Of a stretch of DNA of 64,000 bases, positions 56,301-64,000 are shown in pieces. The stretch spans positions 16,480,837 through 16,544,836 of the forward strand of contig NC_087081.1 in the NCBI RefSeq assembly GCF_026151205.1, read 5' to 3'. The stretch comes from Bolinopsis microptera (Eukaryota > Ctenophora > Tentaculata > Lobata > Bolinopsidae). Made by a program: the position numbers and the translations under genes. How positions within the stretch are numbered: the first letter of the stretch is position 1; every line of letters starts with the position of its first letter. The notes beneath the pieces are model-generated. The model saw only the letters and a program-made list of their open reading frames with translations, had not been told where the DNA came from and searched no databases.

Positions 56301-59300
56301 ACACATTTACCCGGTATCACTATCATTTTAAACTCCTGTATCACTGCTTCCACTTATAAACCCTACTATACCGTACAGAACTAAAACTTCAAACATTTAA
56401 TCTTGTGGCTCATAACTCTTATAACTGTTCAAATTATTAGAGCTGTAAGGAACGATATGGAACTACATAGTGTCTTGTAGAGTGTGGAATGTGGATGTCA
56501 ATTTGATTTTTGCATGTAACTAATGTCTACCTCCGTTGGAAGAAATGTCTACATTCGCTGGATCAAAGAAACATCGCTGCAAAATCTCATCTACACATAT
56601 TTTCAGTTGGATGTGAAGCTTTATTAATAATACTAATACTAATAGTATTAATGTACCTCACAACAACATTAAATCACTGTTAAGACGTGTAGACACCCAC
56701 TAGACTGTAACTCAGAGGAGTAACGTGTTCTGGAGTACAGTCAGTATTCCTTATATGTGCATCACGTGGTTCTGGAGTACAGTCAGTACTCCTTATATGG
56801 GCATCACGTGGTTCTGGAGTACAGTCAGTATTCTCAGTAACAGTCAGTAAGCAATGTAATAAATGAGACATAATATTTACAGAGCATTTTGTCGCTGTGA
56901 TGTCTGTCAGAGCCAAGTAAGTAGTACGTACGTGACTTAGTGGCTCCAGACGTGTGTACGCGTACGAGACTTAGTGACTCCAGACGTGTGTACGAGTACG
57001 TGACTTAGTGACTCCAGACGTGTGTACGTGTACGTGACTTAGTGGCTCCAGACGTGTGTACGTGTACGTGACTTAGTGGCTCCAGACGTGTGTACGCGTA
57101 CGAGACTTAGTGGCTCCAGACGTGTGTACGCGTACGAGACTTAGTGACTCCAGACGTGTGTACGAGTACGTGACTTAGTGACTCCAGACGTGTGTACGAG
57201 TACGTGACTTAGTGACTCCAGACGTGTGTACGAGTACGTGACTTAGTGACTCCAGACGTGTGTACGAGTACGTGACTTAGTGACTCCAGACGTGTGTACG
57301 AGTACGTGACTTAGTGACTCCAGACGTGTGTACGAGTACGTGACTTAGTGGCTCCAGACGTGTGTACGTGTACGTGGTATTCTGTTTACGAGACAACATA
57401 AGATCCCAGGAACAGTTTTCAACTGTCGTTTGCTATAAAATATCACCCTGAGCAAATTTCACAATCTGCTGTATTACATGTATTAACGTAATAGATTGAA
57501 TTTCGCGTCGCTCAGTTTATGTACTGATAATGTCAATTTTCAATCAGTTTAAACCGTTTAACTGATAAGGCAGTTTGTGTGGGAATATTATTACTCACAT
57601 CTAATATACTTTATATTGAGCTGAGGTTCACATAACCAGTACACTACTGGAGTAGTATTACACCACCTGGACACAACTATTGATTTCCGTACTGCGCCCT
57701 TGCCAGGGCCTTAATTCTGTATTCCAGCATTGTAAGAGGACACTCATCAATACAGGTTAAGTGCTGACACATTTAAATGTTGAAACATATTGTATAACGG
57801 CTATTTGTATAATATTTGAATAATATGCAGGAACCTAAGGAAAGTATCACTTGTTAACCAAACTGTAACCACTCATTCATGTATAATTTTCAATCTGGTA
57901 TCCATTATAATATGGGTACACTGAATTGTACACAGTGTTATCTCACTCCCAAATATGACGTGATAATGGGTCACACCAGGGCCACACCAGGGTCACACAA
58001 GGACCACACCAGGGCCACACCAGGGTCACACCAGGACCACACCAGGACCACACCAGGACCACACCAGGACCACACCAGGACCACACCAGGACCACACCAG
58101 GACCACACCAGGACCACACCAGGACCACACCAGGGCCACACCAGGGCCACACCAGGACCACACCAGGACCACACCAGGACCACACCAGGACCACACCAGG
58201 ACCAGACCAGGACCAGACCAGGACCACACCAGGACCACACCAGGACCATACCAGGACCACACCAGGACCACACCAGGACCACACCAGGACCACACCAGGA
58301 CCACACCAGGGTCACACCAGGACCACACCAGGACCAGGTAAGTTATTTGAAAGGTAGGAATGTCAGGGGAGGGGCCGCTAATAAAGAGTGGGTATCACAC
58401 AGGACACAGGTATTGAGGTTTACTGAAGCCCTACAGTTAGGTTATATGGACAGGCTTGTCCGTATTTTGACAATGTAATTCTAAACGCTCTAAGTAAACA
58501 CGTGACCTAACACGTGACCGGCTTATTTATATGACTTCTCCATACACTCCCGATATTAACTAACTTTTTGGCCTTCTGTCCGGTATCCTTATTATTTACT
58601 AGGTTCTTTACCTAGAACAAATCTTCTCTTAAAGTATAAGTTAAATCACAGGTCAGTTTTTAAACAGTCCGTGGGAAGATATAAAATTAAGACCTTATTT
58701 GGAAATATCAAAACAACTCTATTGTATACTTTTATTGTAATTTGATAAACTAAATAAAGAATAATAATCTAAAGTAGTAATTAACTTAATTAATAAGTTA
58801 ATTAGTTCTCACATGAATCCTCACATGAGTTAGACTTGTTGCTGGACTGGCCGCTGCTAAACTGAGAGTTGTTTCTCAGTTGCTGGGCTCGGAATGTCTC
58901 GAAATCCTGGGTCGTCTGTCCGTTCATATCGTACGAGGCTCCAGAGATGTACACTGCCAAGTAGTTATTAATTAGTTGGTTAGTTAATTAGTTAATTAAC
59001 TTGCTAATTTAGCAGAGATGTACACTGCGAAGTAGTTAGTTAATTAGTTGGTTAGTTAATTAGTTGGTTAGTTAGTTAGTTGGTTAGTTAGTTAGTTAAT
59101 TAACTTGCTAATCTAGCAGTTTGTTTAATAATAGACTTAATAACAGTCGCACTCAAGCAGCCAGTGGTCAACATTTATCGATGAAGAAAGCCGGTGATCG
59201 CACTAAAGAACCCTCACCACTGTATTGCTGGCAGGGATCCAACTACAGATCAACACACTATCACACCATTACCCAATGAATACTCACTAATGTACAAGAT

Positions 59301-60410
59301 AATATGATATCTTACACTCACTGAACTCTTAATACGACAAATCATGCCATTTTCTCACTGTATCATGCGTTTTAACTGTATTCTTGCGGAGTAAAGGTCT
59401 AACATGCAACACGACCATAGCAACAGGATTGTTGAAAAGTAAAAATGTTAACAATACCACGTAAAGTAATATAAAGAGATATGCAAAAATATGTAAAAAC
59501 CAACATACCATTGTTGATACCGATACGCTGACAAATCAGCTGTTGAGCGAGTTCTATCTGAGGTTGAGTACCCCTAACAGTGAATGCCTTCAACACTGCA
59601 TCAGGTGGATTGTTCTTGTTCAGTTCTATGTGTGCTCCGGACTGCTCTATAAAACTCTTGATAGTCTCTCCTCCTGAAAATAGTTAGTTACAAATGGTAC
59701 AGGAGTTATTTAAATGTTACTTTAATTAACCTTGGTAAGTTAATGGTAGGTCCATGTTCGGCTTCATGCAGCGGCTTTCAATTAATTCCCTCAGGTAAGT
59801 AGAAACTGTGAGAGTGGGCTGGTGACAACTATTAACAAGACTGCTCCATTTGCTCCATTAGAGTGCATTAAATTGAATACTTCCTAACTTCCGAAGGAAA
59901 AAGTAGATTTTAATCCCAAGCTCGAGAGTTTAATGGTACGAAATTTAAAGAGCTCTTGAAATAGATTTATTACAGTGGTCTCACTGCTATTCCACAACAA
60001 ATCTTAGTCTAAAAGTCGTAAGAAAATGAGATTACAAACTTATAAGTGTTTAAACAGTCTCTTATTGTCATACAGGGCCGGGAATGTAAGGGAAATATTA
60101 GAGTAACTGTAAGAATATTAATTAAAACTGACATTCTCTCGCTTTGAGTTAATGATAGTTCCTCACCGGCAAAATATCCCGCTTTGAAATAATCCTGTTT
60201 TTAAAGCGTCTTGCAAAAGAGACAGGCCGTTAAAATATGTAATATATAGTTTCCCAGGAAACCACTGTTGGGGCTAATAATCGTTACACATTACAAGACC
60301 CTAATTAGCGTGTTGTACAGAGGGTTGATCTAATGAGGGTTGTCGTGACAACGAGGGGACCCGGGACAGTGTGCGGGGTAACGGCCACAATACAGTTACC
60401 AGACTTTCTC

Positions 60411-60490
<80 letters not shown>

Positions 60491-60717
60491 AGGGAGGGAG
60501 GGAGGGAGAGAGAGAGAGAGAGAGAGAGGGAGGGAGGGAGGGAGGGAGGGAGGGAGGGAGGGAGGGAGGGAGGGAGGGAGGGAGGGAGGGAGGGAGGGAG
60601 GGAGGGAGGGAGGGAGGGAGGGAGGGAGGGAGGGAGGGAGGGAGGGAGGGAGGGAGGGAGGGAGGGAGGGAGGGAGGGAGGGAGGGAGGGAGGGAGGGAG
60701 GGAGGGAGGGAGGGAGG

Positions 60718-60811
<94 letters not shown>

Positions 60812-60945
60812 GGAGGGAGGGAGGGAGGGAGGGAGGGAGGGAGGGAGGGAGGGAGGGAGGGAGGGAGGGAGGGAGGGGAGGGAGGGAGGGAGGGAGGGAG
60901 GGAGGGAGAGAGAGAGAGAGAGAGGGAGGGAGGGAGGGAGGGAGG

Positions 60946-61028
<83 letters not shown>

Positions 61029-63971
61029 TTTTACAGTTACTGAGATGCTTTCTGTGCAGTATTTCAGATTCACACACAATATAAAGTTTCTGAAAGTCAT
61101 GTATTTACAAGTTGCATTTAAAGCTATGCTGAGCAAGTATTGACTTGACGGCTACAGTCTGATGGTAAAGTGTTCAGCAACACTTCATTTAGAACTCACA
61201 GCCATTTTGACTTCAATTAAAGAATTAAATCAAAACCGAAAGTCTGTAATATACCTGGTGGGATTTAATTTGTCTCGGAATCGGGAATATGCTAGTCTCG
61301 TCACTGTAAATTTCAAATTAAAAGATAACCCCAAGAGCTAACTAAGGGCCCACCTTTTCCGATGACGAGGCCACATTTATTGGCGGGAATGTTGAGCTCG
61401 GTGATGATTGTGCCCGGTCCGAATCGGCTCTCTTTGGAGATAGCTTTCTCACAGATCTGGTTAACCTGGTACACTGCTCGCTCAACCTGAAGGGCATTAA
61501 GTTTACAAAATCATTTCTCAGATGCCAACTTTAAGATATATATCTAGCAGGAATTCGAAGACAGTGTTAGCCAGATCTTTAAGATATATTATGATCTTAA
61601 TTAAGATAGCTGACTAACGTAGTCCGAAAATTTACCAACTTTAAAATTATAATATTAAATTATAAACTGTAACTAAATACCTGTTCGCGGGTTCCCTGCA
61701 CCAGAACGAATCTCTCGCCCGGTACATTAGGATCCACGGTATTGAACTGCACCTTAGCTCCTGTCTCGTTCTGTATCTTACGAATAGTCTGTCCGTCTCT
61801 ACCTATCACCATCCTGCGCAGGGTCATGGTTAACAAAGATAAGTACACTTCTGTTAAATTGTCTATTTAAAAAGTAGTAACTTCTGCAACCTGTGACAGC
61901 TAACAGATAGATTACAATTTACAGGTAGAGAGGAGGGAGAGAGAGAGAGAGAGAGAAAGTTATGTAATAAATCTTTTACATTTATTGAGTACTATGTAAT
62001 GGGATGGAGGTGCTTTAACCATGTGTAGCCAGTCCACACCCTGGTTCTATAATATTAAAGACTTGTTTTAATTCTGAATAAAAAGGTCATAGTTAGATAA
62101 GTACACTTCTGTTAAATTGTCTATTTAAAAAGTAGTAACTTCTGCAACCTGTGACAGCTAACAGATAGATTACAATTTACAGGTAGAGAGGAGGGAGAGA
62201 GAGAGAGAGAGAAAGTTATGTAATAAATCTTTTACATTTATTGAGTACTATGTAGGATGGAGGTGCTTTAACCATGTGTAGCCAGTCCACACCCTGGTTC
62301 TATAATATGAAAGACTTTCTTTAATTCTGAATAGATAATATAAGGTCCTTACCCGACGAGATCTTTAGGAACAGGGACGTGCTGTGTAGCCTCATAGTTC
62401 TGAGAGTTCAACAAAGACACGTACGCGGAGCCATTCATCCTACCAATAACATCGTCCTTCAGTAGCTCGTTAACTAGTTCCTGAGGCGGGGAGGGTTATC
62501 TTTTACACTTCACCACGTGCTTTTCAGCCCAGTGACAGAAGTGTGAGAATTTCAGGAGGCTCGTAATTTTCAGAGCAACCTTTTTTATATTTTTTATTCT
62601 GGTGAATCCTTTGAAAAAGTCGCGAAATTTCATATCCGGTCACTTTTTTGAGATTTTCGGTAGATCCTGCACTTATTGACTCCCAAATTTGCGAAGTCAT
62701 GAAACTTATATTTCCAAGCTAATCAAAACTAAACAAGGAGCTGTGAAAAAGCAGCTTGTACAACATGTTGCTAGAAAGATTTAGCCGTTTTTAAGTCAAA
62801 AAACCTCATTTCTAGACACTTTTTCGAATTCTGTCACTGGGGGTTTGAGTAACTCGTAAACCAGTTCCTGTCAAGGGAAATTGTCACTTTTTAAGCTGTT
62901 GTCGTGACCTAGTGCTTGAAATTATCCACTCGATACCAAATATAAATATTGCATGCCATCTGAAATTTAATTCAATATAAATATGAATAATAAGTTATGA
63001 CTTAACCATATTAGATAAGTCAGATGATCTAAATGATTAACCTTAGCTTTAAGAATAGCCTGAGGAGATCCGATCATCTTCAGGGGCTTCTCAGGGGCAT
63101 TAGCGTAGATCCCTTCCTGAATCATCTGCATACGGCATCCTGCTTTGTTTTGTAGATCTTTTATTGATTCTCCTCCTCTGCCAATTATCAGACCCACCTA
63201 GAGAGGTTAATGGTAATGATGGTCTCAATCAGCGGGCACGTGATCAGTAGTTAACCCTCTGATTGGTGGAGCAAACTTTGTGGTAATTGGACAATCTAGC
63301 AATTAGGGTTATTCCAGATTAGATGTAAAATGTAAGTTGTAGAGAAGAGAGAAAATTAATTTTCCATGTAAGGGTTGGTTGCTGGTTAGGCTACACAGAA
63401 TATGTACACACAGTAACCTCAAACGAGCAGACCAAACCCCTGTATTTCAGACCCTAAATTATGACCAAATTACCAACCTTGTTTTGAGGTATCATTATCT
63501 CCTCTGATTCCATCGAGATCTGAGAGATGGACGTCTTCTGGAGGAGGGTTTGAAGGGAGGCCAGATCATTCGCATTTCCTGGAGAGTAGTCTGTTGCTGG
63601 TTCAGTTTAGATAATTTATAGGCATATGTGAGGAATTGAACTGCATTTGTTTATTTCTAGAGGTAAACTTAAGTTTTTTTTTAAATTGAGAGGAATTTGA
63701 ACTAAAGGATAAAAATAATGAATTCCTGCACTCTTTAATTCATTGCTGACTGACCTGTGAAGTCGAGGGAAGGAAAGTTAACTGAAGGGGGTGAAGGTGT
63801 GCTGACTGGGTTATCGGAAATGATCCTCTGGATGAGCTGTTTGCACATGTCAATACTGTTCCGCGTTCCTGATAAGGTAACAGGTCGGTCGAGTGCCGGA
63901 TCTGGCCCTGGCGGTTGTATCTGTACTGTGCAATTTGTTTGCTGTTGTATGTGCCTCAAGGTCTCTGCTCC
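50249..63971 (-). CDS. FUBP/KHSRP-like KH-domain protein, long isoform (5' end outside window)
   Basis: Exons in transcript order: 63971-63755, 63590-63478, 63197-63042, 62480-62353, 61813-61681, 61486-61354, 59673-59509, 52521-52436, 51922-51779, 51614-51347, 51026-50489, 50327-50249. All have GT-AG borders and matching phases. Four KH domains are visible: KH1 (second half), KH2 with VGLIIGRGGES, KH3 with VGMVIGRDGQT, KH4 with CGLVIGKGGET. Four KH modules with this spacing identify the far-upstream-element-binding / KH-splicing-regulator family, nuclear proteins that bind single-stranded DNA and U/AU-rich RNA and act in transcription, splicing and mRNA decay. The C-terminal part has poly-Gln, a YHQ/YTT segment resembling the family's Tyr motifs, and a long Gly-Met-Ser tract ending NTTTPNSS. 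FUBP and KHSRP cannot be told apart here. Confidence 0.9.
50489..51026 (-). CDS. FUBP-like exon: Gly/Met/Ser low-complexity tail
   Basis: Acceptor TATTCCCAG, donor GCTAG|GTTTGT, phase 1 in and 2 out; about 179 codons built from NSGM, SGM and GGM units, e.g. MSGMSGMSGMSGMGGSG. Likely disordered. The opposite strand is also open here but only as a shadow. Confidence 0.85.
51347..51614 (-). CDS. FUBP-like exon: poly-Gln and Met-Ser-Gly repeats
   Basis: Acceptor TTGTCCAG, donor GAACA|GTGAGT, phase 0 in and 1 out. AAQLWWQSCKQSQSSNNMQ, a run of ten or eleven Gln, then SGM repeats. AAQLWW continues the aromatic motif of the previous exon. Confidence 0.85.
51779..51922 (-). CDS. FUBP-like exon: Gln/Pro-rich segment
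   Basis: Acceptor TTATTCAG, donor AACGAC|GTGAGT, 48 codons in phase 0. Encodes FSQQAAQQVQQQQNPQPTDQ and QLFQLYTTIASVYGND. Confidence 0.85.
52436..52521 (-). CDS. FUBP-like exon: Tyr/Gln segment
   Basis: Acceptor TAATTTCAG, donor GATATG|GTTTGT, phase 1 in and 0 out. Encodes SGEYQFYHQIAQLMQQQQQQ and MQHQQVDM; the aromatic part recalls the Tyr-rich activation motifs of the FUBP tail. A second copy of its acceptor and first bases lies at about 53045-53098. Confidence 0.8.
52535..53050. repeat. 41-bp tandem array with CACGTG and CCAAT boxes, in FUBP-like intron
   Basis: About 12 units of TGTCACGTGGTGTAAATACT then GTGCTCTGATTGGTTGGTTT plus G. Each has one E-box and one ATTGG. Two further units of the same family sit in another intron of the gene at about 51254-51336. 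The array separates two copies of the start of exon 52521-52436. Confidence 0.95.
53045..53098 (-). pseudogene. Decoy copy of a FUBP-like exon start and its acceptor
   Basis: Matches 52487-52530 (GCTATCTGGTGATAGAACTG and the following bases through CGCTGAAATTAAATA) with one mismatch. It reproduces acceptor TAATTTCAG and the first about 35 bases of the Tyr/Gln exon, then runs into the 41-bp array instead of exon. Confidence 0.85.
53506..53850. repeat. 66-bp tandem repeat, about five copies
   Basis: Unit includes AATACTAGAGTACAAGTATT and TTTGAGATTTTAAACATCCG. It lies in the large FUBP-like intron; open frames on both strands reflect the 22-codon period. Confidence 0.9.
53976..54280. repeat. 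Tandem GTAACATGTCCAGTGTAACT repeats
   Basis: About ten irregular units combining GTAACATGTCCAGT with GTAACTAGTGTAAGTAGAAT. Intronic to the FUBP-like gene. Confidence 0.8.
54281..56925. other. Intron sequence of the FUBP-like gene with microsatellites
   Basis: GA tract at 54384-54425, 12-bp GAGTGTTACAG repeats at 54724-54780, CA repeat at 55692-55735, and two copies of CACGTGGTTCTGGAGTACAG near 56765-56825. No exon is recognised. Confidence 0.5.
56931..57377. repeat. 34-bp tandem array, 13 copies
   Basis: Unit ACTTAGTGACTCCAGACGTG then TGTACGAGTACGTG, with GTGTACGCGTACGAG and GTGTACGTGTACGTG variants. TACGCGTA is palindromic. Intronic to the FUBP-like gene. Confidence 0.9.
57968..58337. repeat. 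11-bp tandem array (CCACACCAGGA), about 33 copies
   Basis: Unit CCACACCAGGA with GGGCC, GGTC, GACCAGACC and GACCATACC variants. With an 11-bp period every reading frame cycles through the same codons, so open frames appear in several frames of both strands; none is a gene. Confidence 0.95.
58731..58736 (-). terminator. Polyadenylation signal of the short FUBP-like isoform
   Basis: AATAAA on the minus strand, 66 bases past the stop codon of the alternative terminal exon. Confidence 0.6.
58802..58953 (-). CDS. FUBP-like alternative terminal exon (short isoform)
   Basis: Acceptor ACTTGGCAG, phase 1 in, 49 codons then TAA: VYISGASYDMNGQTTQDFET, FRAQQLRNNSQFSSGQSSNK, ending SCEDSCEN. The polar Gln/Asn/Ser-rich composition and exact phase match support a real exon. 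It replaces the Gly-Met-Ser tail by a short tail with two Cys. An AATAAA follows 66 bases downstream. Confidence 0.7.
58943..59110 (-). repeat. Tandem duplication spanning the short-isoform acceptor
   Basis: The segment from 58943 (AGAGATGTACACTGCCAAGT) recurs at 59014 (AGAGATGTACACTGCGAAGT), offset 71 bp, both followed by TTAGTTGGTTAGTTAATTAG-type repeats. The duplicated part includes the acceptor GGCAG/CGCAG and the first 11 bases of the alternative terminal exon. Confidence 0.8.
59509..59673 (-). CDS. FUBP-like exon: KH4 core
   Basis: Acceptor CTATTTTCAG, donor CAATG|GTATGT, phase 1 both sides. GGETIKSFIEQSGAHIELNK, FTVRGTQPQIELAQQLICQR. Both alternative 3' parts of the gene (58953 and 52521) enter in phase 1 and can follow this exon. 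Confidence 0.9.
60412..61027. repeat. Compound GA/GGGA microsatellite in FUBP-like intron
   Basis: About 615 bp of alternating (GA)n and (GGGA)n blocks, purely purine on the plus strand. On the transcribed sense (minus) strand it is an uninterrupted CU/CCCU tract about 740 bases upstream of the KH4 exon acceptor. Confidence 0.95.
61354..61486 (-). CDS. FUBP-like exon: end of KH3 and start of KH4
   Basis: Acceptor CCTTCAG, donor GAAAAG|GTGGGC, phase 0 in and 1 out. VERAVYQVNQICEKAISKES closes KH3; TELNIPANKCGLVIGK opens KH4, splitting the GKGG loop between exons. Confidence 0.9.
61681..61813 (-). CDS. FUBP-like exon: KH3 core
   Basis: Acceptor CCTGCGCAG, donor GAACAG|GTATTT, phase 2 in and 0 out. 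MVIGRDGQTIRKIQNETGAK with loop GRDG, then VQFNTVDPNVPGERFVLVQG. Confidence 0.9.
61821..62334 (-). repeat. Tandem duplication of about 257 bp in a FUBP-like intron
   Basis: Sequence from about 61839 to 62080 repeats at 62096 to 62334, each with TAAGTACACTTCTGTTAAAT, a GA microsatellite and GTGTAGCCAGTCCACACCCT. The duplicated part begins 8-25 bases from the KH3 exon acceptor but contains no exon sequence. Confidence 0.9.
62353..62480 (-). CDS. FUBP-like exon: end of KH2 and start of KH3
   Basis: Acceptor CCGCCTCAG, donor GTCGG|GTAAGG, phase 0 in and 2 out. Ends KH2 with ELVNELLKDD and starts KH3 with HVPVPKDLVG. Confidence 0.85.
62490..63041 (-). other. Intron of the FUBP-like gene
   Basis: No exon. 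GCTCGTTAACTAGTTCCTGA of the exon is echoed at about 62853-62871 (AACTCGTAAACCAGTTCCTG), a degenerate copy of the exon start with its acceptor, followed by TCAAGG. Confidence 0.4.
63042..63197 (-). CDS. FUBP-like exon: KH2 core
   Basis: Acceptor ACCTCTCTAG, donor GCTAAG|GTTAAT, 52 codons, phase 0 both sides. VGLIIGRGGESIKDLQNKAG carries the GRGG nucleic-acid-contact loop; then CRMQMIQEGIYANAPEKPLK and MIGSPQAILKAK. Confidence 0.9.
63198..63477 (-). other. Intron of the FUBP-like gene
   Basis: Contains one CACGTG (63239) followed by CTCTGATTGG (63258), the same E-box/CCAAT pairing seen elsewhere. No exon. Confidence 0.5.
63478..63590 (-). CDS. FUBP-like exon: linker and start of KH2
   Basis: Acceptor GCAACAG, donor AACAAG|GTTGGT, phase 1 in and 0 out. 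Linker NANDLASLQTLLQKTSISQI, then the first KH2 strand EEIMIPQNK. Confidence 0.85.
63755..63971 (-). CDS. FUBP-like exon: second half of KH1 and linker
   Basis: Acceptor ATTTTACAG, donor CACAG|GTCAGT, phase 0 in and 1 out. Begins GAETLRHIQQQTNCTVQIQP, the helix-strand part after a GXXG loop encoded upstream of the window, then PVTLSGTRNSIDMCKQLIQR and a Pro/Ser-rich linker. Confidence 0.85.
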
Positions 63972-64000
63972 CTGTAAAATGGATTATGATAAACAAAAGT

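Noticed and set aside
60301-61143. Arg-Glu and Ser-Leu-Pro repeat ORFs
   Set aside because: Shadows of the GA/GGGA microsatellite within an intron.

Overview
The window looks like nuclear DNA of a non-vertebrate animal. Genes are split by GT-AG introns, the DNA is AT-rich, intergenic stretches are long, and there are LINE, hAT-like, pogo-like and other DNA-transposon remains plus an exceptional load of tandem repeats. The species cannot be named from the sequence. There is no operon structure and no prokaryotic signal.

Two multi-exon genes are well supported. (1) On the plus strand, 19.9-34.6 kb, is a secreted papain-family (C1A) cysteine protease fused to a C-type-lectin-like domain, with a sushi/CCP exon downstream. 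Its exon 5 carries a 1-nt frameshift, and the active-site Asn position reads Ala. (2) On the minus strand, from beyond the right edge down to 50.1 kb, is a FUBP/KHSRP-family single-strand nucleic-acid-binding protein. It has four KH domains (the first cut by the window edge), a Gln-rich and Gly/Met/Ser-rich tail, and two alternative 3' ends, each with a polyadenylation signal.

Layout. 0-6 kb: tandem repeats, a 1.96-kb inverted-repeat element nested in an 11-bp satellite, and clusters of CACGTG and CCAAT boxes. 6.0-6.2 kb: promoter-like cluster with a possible first exon. 9.3-10.4 kb: truncated LINE reverse transcriptase. 10.6-16.5 kb: three tandem arrays (42 bp, about 11-17 bp, 21 bp). 18.5-34.6 kb: protease-lectin gene, with an upstream orphan copy of one of its splice junctions, a hAT-like insertion 4 bp inside an intron, and a 10.4-kb intronic array of about 180 units. 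36.1-37.3 kb: 18-bp array. 38.7-41.2 kb: DNA transposon with 13-bp inverted repeats and a transposase-like frame broken by one stop codon. 41.3-50 kb: small arrays, a pogo-like MITE, E-box/CRE clusters, no convincing gene. 50.1-64 kb: the FUBP-like gene, whose introns hold more arrays.

The most unusual signal is that in both genes segments spanning a 3' splice site (intron end plus first bases of the exon) have been duplicated. I see four cases: about 180-fold at the lectin exon, two in the FUBP-like gene, and one orphan copy upstream of the protease gene. Each leaves decoy acceptors 5' of the true exon. A second window-wide signal is the excess of CACGTG E-boxes paired with CCAAT boxes or TGACGTCA sites, including inside tandem arrays. 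All gene structures are read by eye from ORFs, splice consensus and phase matching.
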